DNA of 64,000 nt from Sarcophilus harrisii. Its lineage: Eukaryota; Chordata; Mammalia; Dasyuromorphia; Dasyuridae. Both the position numbers and the translations under genes were made by a program. The notes beneath the pieces were generated by a model. That model saw only the letters and a program-made list of their open reading frames with translations, did not search any database and was not told the origin of the DNA. The DNA lies in the NCBI RefSeq assembly GCF_902635505.1, contig NC_045427.1, positions 511,393,665 through 511,457,664 on the forward strand, in the 5' to 3' direction. Below, piece after piece: positions 39,601 to 45,600 of this stretch (its first letter is position 1; each line of letters begins with the position of its first letter).

Positions 39601-42600
39601 AGAACCTTTTGAACTGGACACCACTTCATATCCCCCTTTGAAGCTTTACCTGAAGTCCTTTTGTCTTTGCTGTGTTTTAGGTTTACATTCTGATCTTCCT
39701 TTTCTCCATAGTAGCTCTTTGTAGACAGAGCTCTTTTGGCTTTTTTGCTCATTTGTAAAGGTTGAGGGCACAGGGGAGATTGTTCCAAGCTTCCTCTGCA
39801 GAACCACTGGAGCTTCTCACTACCTGTGCTAGGGTTGGTGGGCCTGCAGGCTTCCTCACTGTGCTGGGTGGGCCTGTCCAAGACCTGCCTGTTGTGCTTG
39901 GGTTTGGGGGCTCACAATTTGCCTTCTGTAATTGCATTAGAGGTGTCAGCTAGTTTGCTGACTTGCTGGCCTTCTGATCCAGGATAGAGTAGCTAAAGAT
40001 GCTGTATTTTTGCTAAGAGCCTCCTGCTAGACTTCATACACCTGGCCTCTCTGTGCTGCTGCAATTGTACTGGGCTTAGTTAACCCTCTGCTCAGTTGAG
40101 ACAAATCTTTCCTTAAGTCCTTCCAAGATATCTTAAGCAGGAAAATTATTACACTTGAAATTTTTGTGGATTCTGTCACTCTCAAATCTGTTCAGAGGCT
40201 TGATTTTAGTGTTGATTCTGAGGGGAAGATGGGGAGAGCTCAGGAAATGTCCTGTCTACTCTCTGCCAATTTGGTATATGGACACTATTGAAGTTTCTTC
40301 ATAGAGGTAGATTAGTTCACTCAACCACAATTAAACATGTGTTTCTTGGATAACCAGCCTATCAGTGGATTATTGTCTGTTATTATTATTACACACTTCA
40401 TATGAGAAAGGGCAACTCCTATTATTCCCATGTTACAGATGAGGAAAGAAGTTTAGAGAAGTGTCCAAAGTCACACAATTGGTAAAATAGATCAATTTCA
40501 TCTTTGAATGAGATTGTTTTGATTGGAGAAACAAAAGAATAATAGAAGGCTGAGTTTAAAAGTATTTAAGTTTTATTTTGGAGGTAGACAAGAAATTATT
40601 TTCTACACAGTGTGTGAGAAGAAATATTGGTGATAGAAATCTGAAAAGGGCCTTTTGTGGACATATCTGTGGTTAACTAAGGTTACTTTGGCTTAAATCT
40701 GACTAGATGTTTTATTTCAAGAGACTGACCCCCCCCCAAAAAAAATCAAGACTTAAAAACATATTGTATTTTATATATGATAACTAGATCTTCCGGTGTA
40801 TGTATGATTGGCCACTATATTTTAAAGTGTAAAATAAATAAATTTTCAGCTAAAGTTTTCCTTTAATGGAAAAATAGTCAGCTGTTGATTTTTATGTTTA
40901 GTATTTCTTTTATGTTGTCATAAAATGAATGAAAAAATTGTTGAGTTTTAAGATAGACTTAAATTGCTAGGCTAAATTTAAATAAGTAAAGAATATTACT
41001 CATAACTTTATACTGCTATTCTATATACTATACTGCCTCTTCTATACCTCAGATAGATAAAGGTTTTATATCAGGTAGCTAAAGGTTTAGGCCTTACTTA
41101 TCATTTTACTTATTTTAAAAATTTCAGCTAGACATATGTAGATTTCAGTTAAAAAAATGATAGTTGTATTAATTTCTTGATAAAAGAGAATTCCAACTAG
41201 ATCAGCATTTGAAGTTAAAATATTAGATTATGCAGGCTATTTCCTCCTCTTATTTATCTTTATATTGGAAGAAGAAAAGCAAATTTTCCTAATCTTTCAG
41301 ATTCAAGTGATTTCTCAATTTAGAATGATTTAGTCTAACAAGATAACATTCTTTCTTTACCTGCAGAAGCTACTTCTGTTGATTTGGATTCTTACATTGG
41401 TAGTCTCTGAATCCAGATGTTTAGATGACGTTTTCCAGTTTTCTGGTATAACTTTAAAAACAATCTTCATCAGCAAATAATTACCTGAATGATTCAACCT
41501 TATCATGGAAACTTATTGCAATTGTTTTATGCCATTACTGTTCATTTACATATTTTCAATTTGAACTAAAAAAGAGGTATTCTTCCTTTTTTTTTTTTTT
41601 TTTTTTGGTTTCAAAAAACAACAAAAACCTCTTATGGTCTGAATGTAAAATCTGTTTATATTTTTTATTTTACATTTTATTTTTGTGCACCTTATAATTT
41701 TAAATTCTCTTGTTTTAGGGTCTGTCTCCAACCCCTATGGATGTTTCCATGAAGGAAGAAGATCTGTGTCAGGCTTTCTCTAATGCACTATTATGCAAGA
41801 TAGAAGATATTGATAGTGAAGATTGGGAGAATCCTCAGCTTTGTAGTGACTATGTAAAGGATATTTACCAGTATCTGAGACAACTTGAGGTAGAATTGTT
41901 TACATGTATAGAATATTGTGTTACTTTAGAGGATTGTATCCAGAGTAACAGATGACAATAGAATTATTATTTTTAAATTTTACAGGTTCAGCAATCTATA
42001 AACCCACATTTCTTAGATGGAAAAGACATCAATGGGCGGATGCGTGCAATCCTTGTTGATTGGTTGGTACAAGTCCATTCCAAATTTCACCTTCTGCAGG
42101 AAACTCTTTATATGTGTATTGCTATCATGGATCGTTTCTTACAAGTAGGTATAGCATTAGAAATTTCATATAAATGATTTTGTTAATCTCTTTGGGCTAC
42201 TTTGTTATCTTTTATGTATCTGCTTCTGGAAAGAAACCTGAATTTTCATATTTTGTATTCATAATCTATAGTATCTTACACACAGTGGGTACTTAGTAAA
42301 TATTTGCTAAATTAGAAAGTAAGTTTGGATCTACATTTGGATCTCCATAGTTTTTAAAGATGAGGCCTGAAAACTTTAGCTAAGGAAGTTTAAAAGCTTT
42401 AACTCCTAAAGTAATAACCCAAACAACTTGAATCATTTTTTTCACCAGAATATATATGTCTTTTTTCCCCCTGAGGCAATTGGGGTTAAGTGACTTGCCC
42501 AGGGTCACACAGCCAGGAAGTGTTAAGTGTCTGAGGCTAGATTTGAACTTGGGTCCTTCTGACTTCAGGGCTGGTGCACTATCCACTGCGCCACCTAGCT

Positions 42601-45600
42601 GCTCTATACATATGTCTTTTTGATCAAATTGTATGATTCTTTGCTAGGGGAAAAAATGACTTAAAATTTTTAGTTTGAGAAAACAGATGAATAGTGCTAC
42701 CACATTTTATTTAAAGTTTTAATTAAGTTAAATACATCATAATTTTAAAAGTAATTCCAAAGATTATAGCATATTTTTCTGTAATATTTATATATTAAGA
42801 GTTTCTCGCCTGTAGAATGTTCTTTTTTTTCCCCATAACTTATAAATATGATTTACTCCAGGGGAATGGACTGATCTGAGGTTTGCAACAATGAAGAAAA
42901 CTTCTTTCCTTTATCCCCAGCTATCACCATCCAGGAGGGCAGGGACAACCACCTCAGGCTTAACTCTCAGTATTCCAGCTTGATTCACCTTAGGGAATGG
43001 GTAGGAATTCTTCACTTCTGAGAAGTCCTTTTCTCCATTGTCTGTTCTACATAGGTGTCCTAGATTCTAGAATCCATTTCAATAATTTGTAGGGTTTGCA
43101 AATGTGTGAGGGAGGCTTTGGTCTCTTGTTGTTTTGTGTGTAATAGAATAAACATTGTTCATGTAGGTTCAACCAGTCTCTCGGAAGACGCTTCAGTTGG
43201 TTGGAGTTACAGCTTTGCTTTTGGCTTCCAAGTATGAGGAGATATTCTCTCCAAATGTTGAGGACTTTGTTTATATCACAGATAATGCATATACTAGCTC
43301 TCAAATTCGAGAAATGGAAATTTTGATTCTGAAAGAATTGAAATTTGAATTGGGTCGGCCACTTCCACTCCATTTCTTAAGAAGAGCATCAAAAGCTGGT
43401 GAGGTAAGGGTCTTCAATTCTGCCACTACCAATTAAGATTTTGACTAACTGCTATTTTGACATTTAAAATAACACACTACCTTACATCCATTTATCTGAT
43501 AGGAAATTATGAATTTACTAGGAAGTGTCTTTACCTTTCTTTTCCATTGCTTTTCTTTTTTTTTTTTTTCTTTTTTTTTTTTTTTCTAACGAACATGCAA
43601 CAGTTTTCAGTACCCAGCAATGGTGGGGTGCCTGTGTAGCTTTACTCTGGATTATTTATTTTTTGATTTTTCAATTTCATTGGGGTTATATAGCTACTCT
43701 GTAATATTAATTTTCTAGAGTTGCCAGGGACCACGAGGAGTTAAGAACCTTGTCCAGGGTCACACAGTCAGTATTTTGAAAGCGGTAGGATTTTTTGTCC
43801 TAGTTGTTGGTCCCCTATACACTATACCATGATTTCTCACTTGACTGATTTTTTTGAAGTTAACAACGCTGATGCTATAATGAATGTGATTCTTTCACAG
43901 GCAGATGCCGAACAGCATACCTTAGCCAAATACTTGATGGAGCTAACGATTGTTGATTATGACATGGTGCATTATCATCCTTCTCAGATTGCTGCTGCTG
44001 CTTCTTGCTTGTCTCAGAAAGTTTTAGGTCGAGGGAAATGGGTGAGTGCAGAATTTTGTCAGAAGCTTATGATACAGTTTAGGGTCTCCCAGTGGGAGGT
44101 GGGAGGAAAGTGGCAACTCTTTTTTTCCTGGGTGTGCTCATTTCGGCTTACTTGCTTCAAATTTTGTGTAACTGCCCTTCTGGAATATACATTTGCTAGT
44201 TTTCAAATTTTCATTATGCTTCATTAGTTTGTTTCAAAAATCCTACTCTTTTTCTTTGCTTCTGTATAATTTTCAGAGTTTATATTTACTCTATGGATGA
44301 AGGTATGAATTTTGGCTTTTAAGAAGTTATCTTAAGATCCAAATTGATAAGTCCTATTAATAACATTCATTAAATTAAAAGCCAATTTTAGCTATTTGGT
44401 CTAGTGGTGTCTTGTTTACTATGCCTTAAGTAAAGTAGAATAAAAATCCCTGTAGGGTAACATTTTATTTAGTTCAATGGGTGGGTTGCTTTTGGCAACA
44501 TTTTATTTCCTATTTCTGACAAGAGACCTCAACTTTCAGCTATAGAAGTAGAGATACTTCTTATGTAAGGGGATTCAACATAACTCTACCTTGCCTTTTG
44601 ATTTTTGTTCCACATGACGTACTTCATCTAAGATGAAAGCTTTATTTATAGAAAAATAGTTCTGTATTATTCTGTGAAAAGAATTAATTCATTTAAAAAT
44701 ATTAGAATTTCACTTAGTTCAGGGCCTCAGAGTAAAAACATAGTCCTAATAAGCTGAGGGGATATAAGCTTAGATGGTCTTTAAGCTCACAGTCCAACCA
44801 TATTAATCAGTGTTAAGGACCTATTTTTTTTAATGATGAGATTCTTGTTTTAGAAAATCACCTAAACTCTCTTTGTAAAATGAGCTATTTTAAGATGTTG
44901 AAGTGTTAACAGATTTCCTTTCTTAAGGCCATCACTTACCTCTTTATTCTACTTGTATATTCTAGAGCTTAAAGCAACAGTATTATACTGGCTACTTAGA
45001 GAATGATGTATTAGAAGTGATGCAGCATATGGCCAAGAACATAGTAAAAGTAAATGAAAACTTGACAAAATTTATTGTAAGTATTATTTCTTCTTCAGTT
45101 TTGGGATTGTTAAATAAATGTCTTACTCAGTAGATATGCAAGGCAATTCCTACAAAAAATTTTTTTATGTATTTGTAATATAGTTTTGGGGTAGTACTTA
45201 GTCAGCTCTGGAAATATTTAGGACTTATTAGTTAGTTTCATAAGAGGGATACTTCATTATTCAAAATCAGAAGTCCTAGTTTTGAAATCTGACTTTGCCT
45301 CCAATTACCTACGTGACTTCACTAAGCTCCATTTCCCTCCAAAACGAGAGGTTTTGATTAGTTCTCTAAGGGTCTCCTCCAGTTGTTTTTCTTTAAAATT
45401 TATCCTTATACCACTTTACCATCCTGAACTTCTAAAAGAAAAGATCAAAAGGAAGATGGGACTATGTGAAGGATGAGTAACCAGAAATATTTATGGAAGG
45501 CTTCCTAAGTAGCTGGGAGAGCTTTGTGGCTGCCTTAAGGCAGGTCAGCGGATCCCTCTACTGTCTGTATGGACACATTGCAGTCTGTTTTCCTCAAACA

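Noticed and set aside
39450-39881. 143-codon - strand frame
   Set aside because: Lies in the 5' part of an antisense L1 (ORF1/5' UTR) and shows no host domain.
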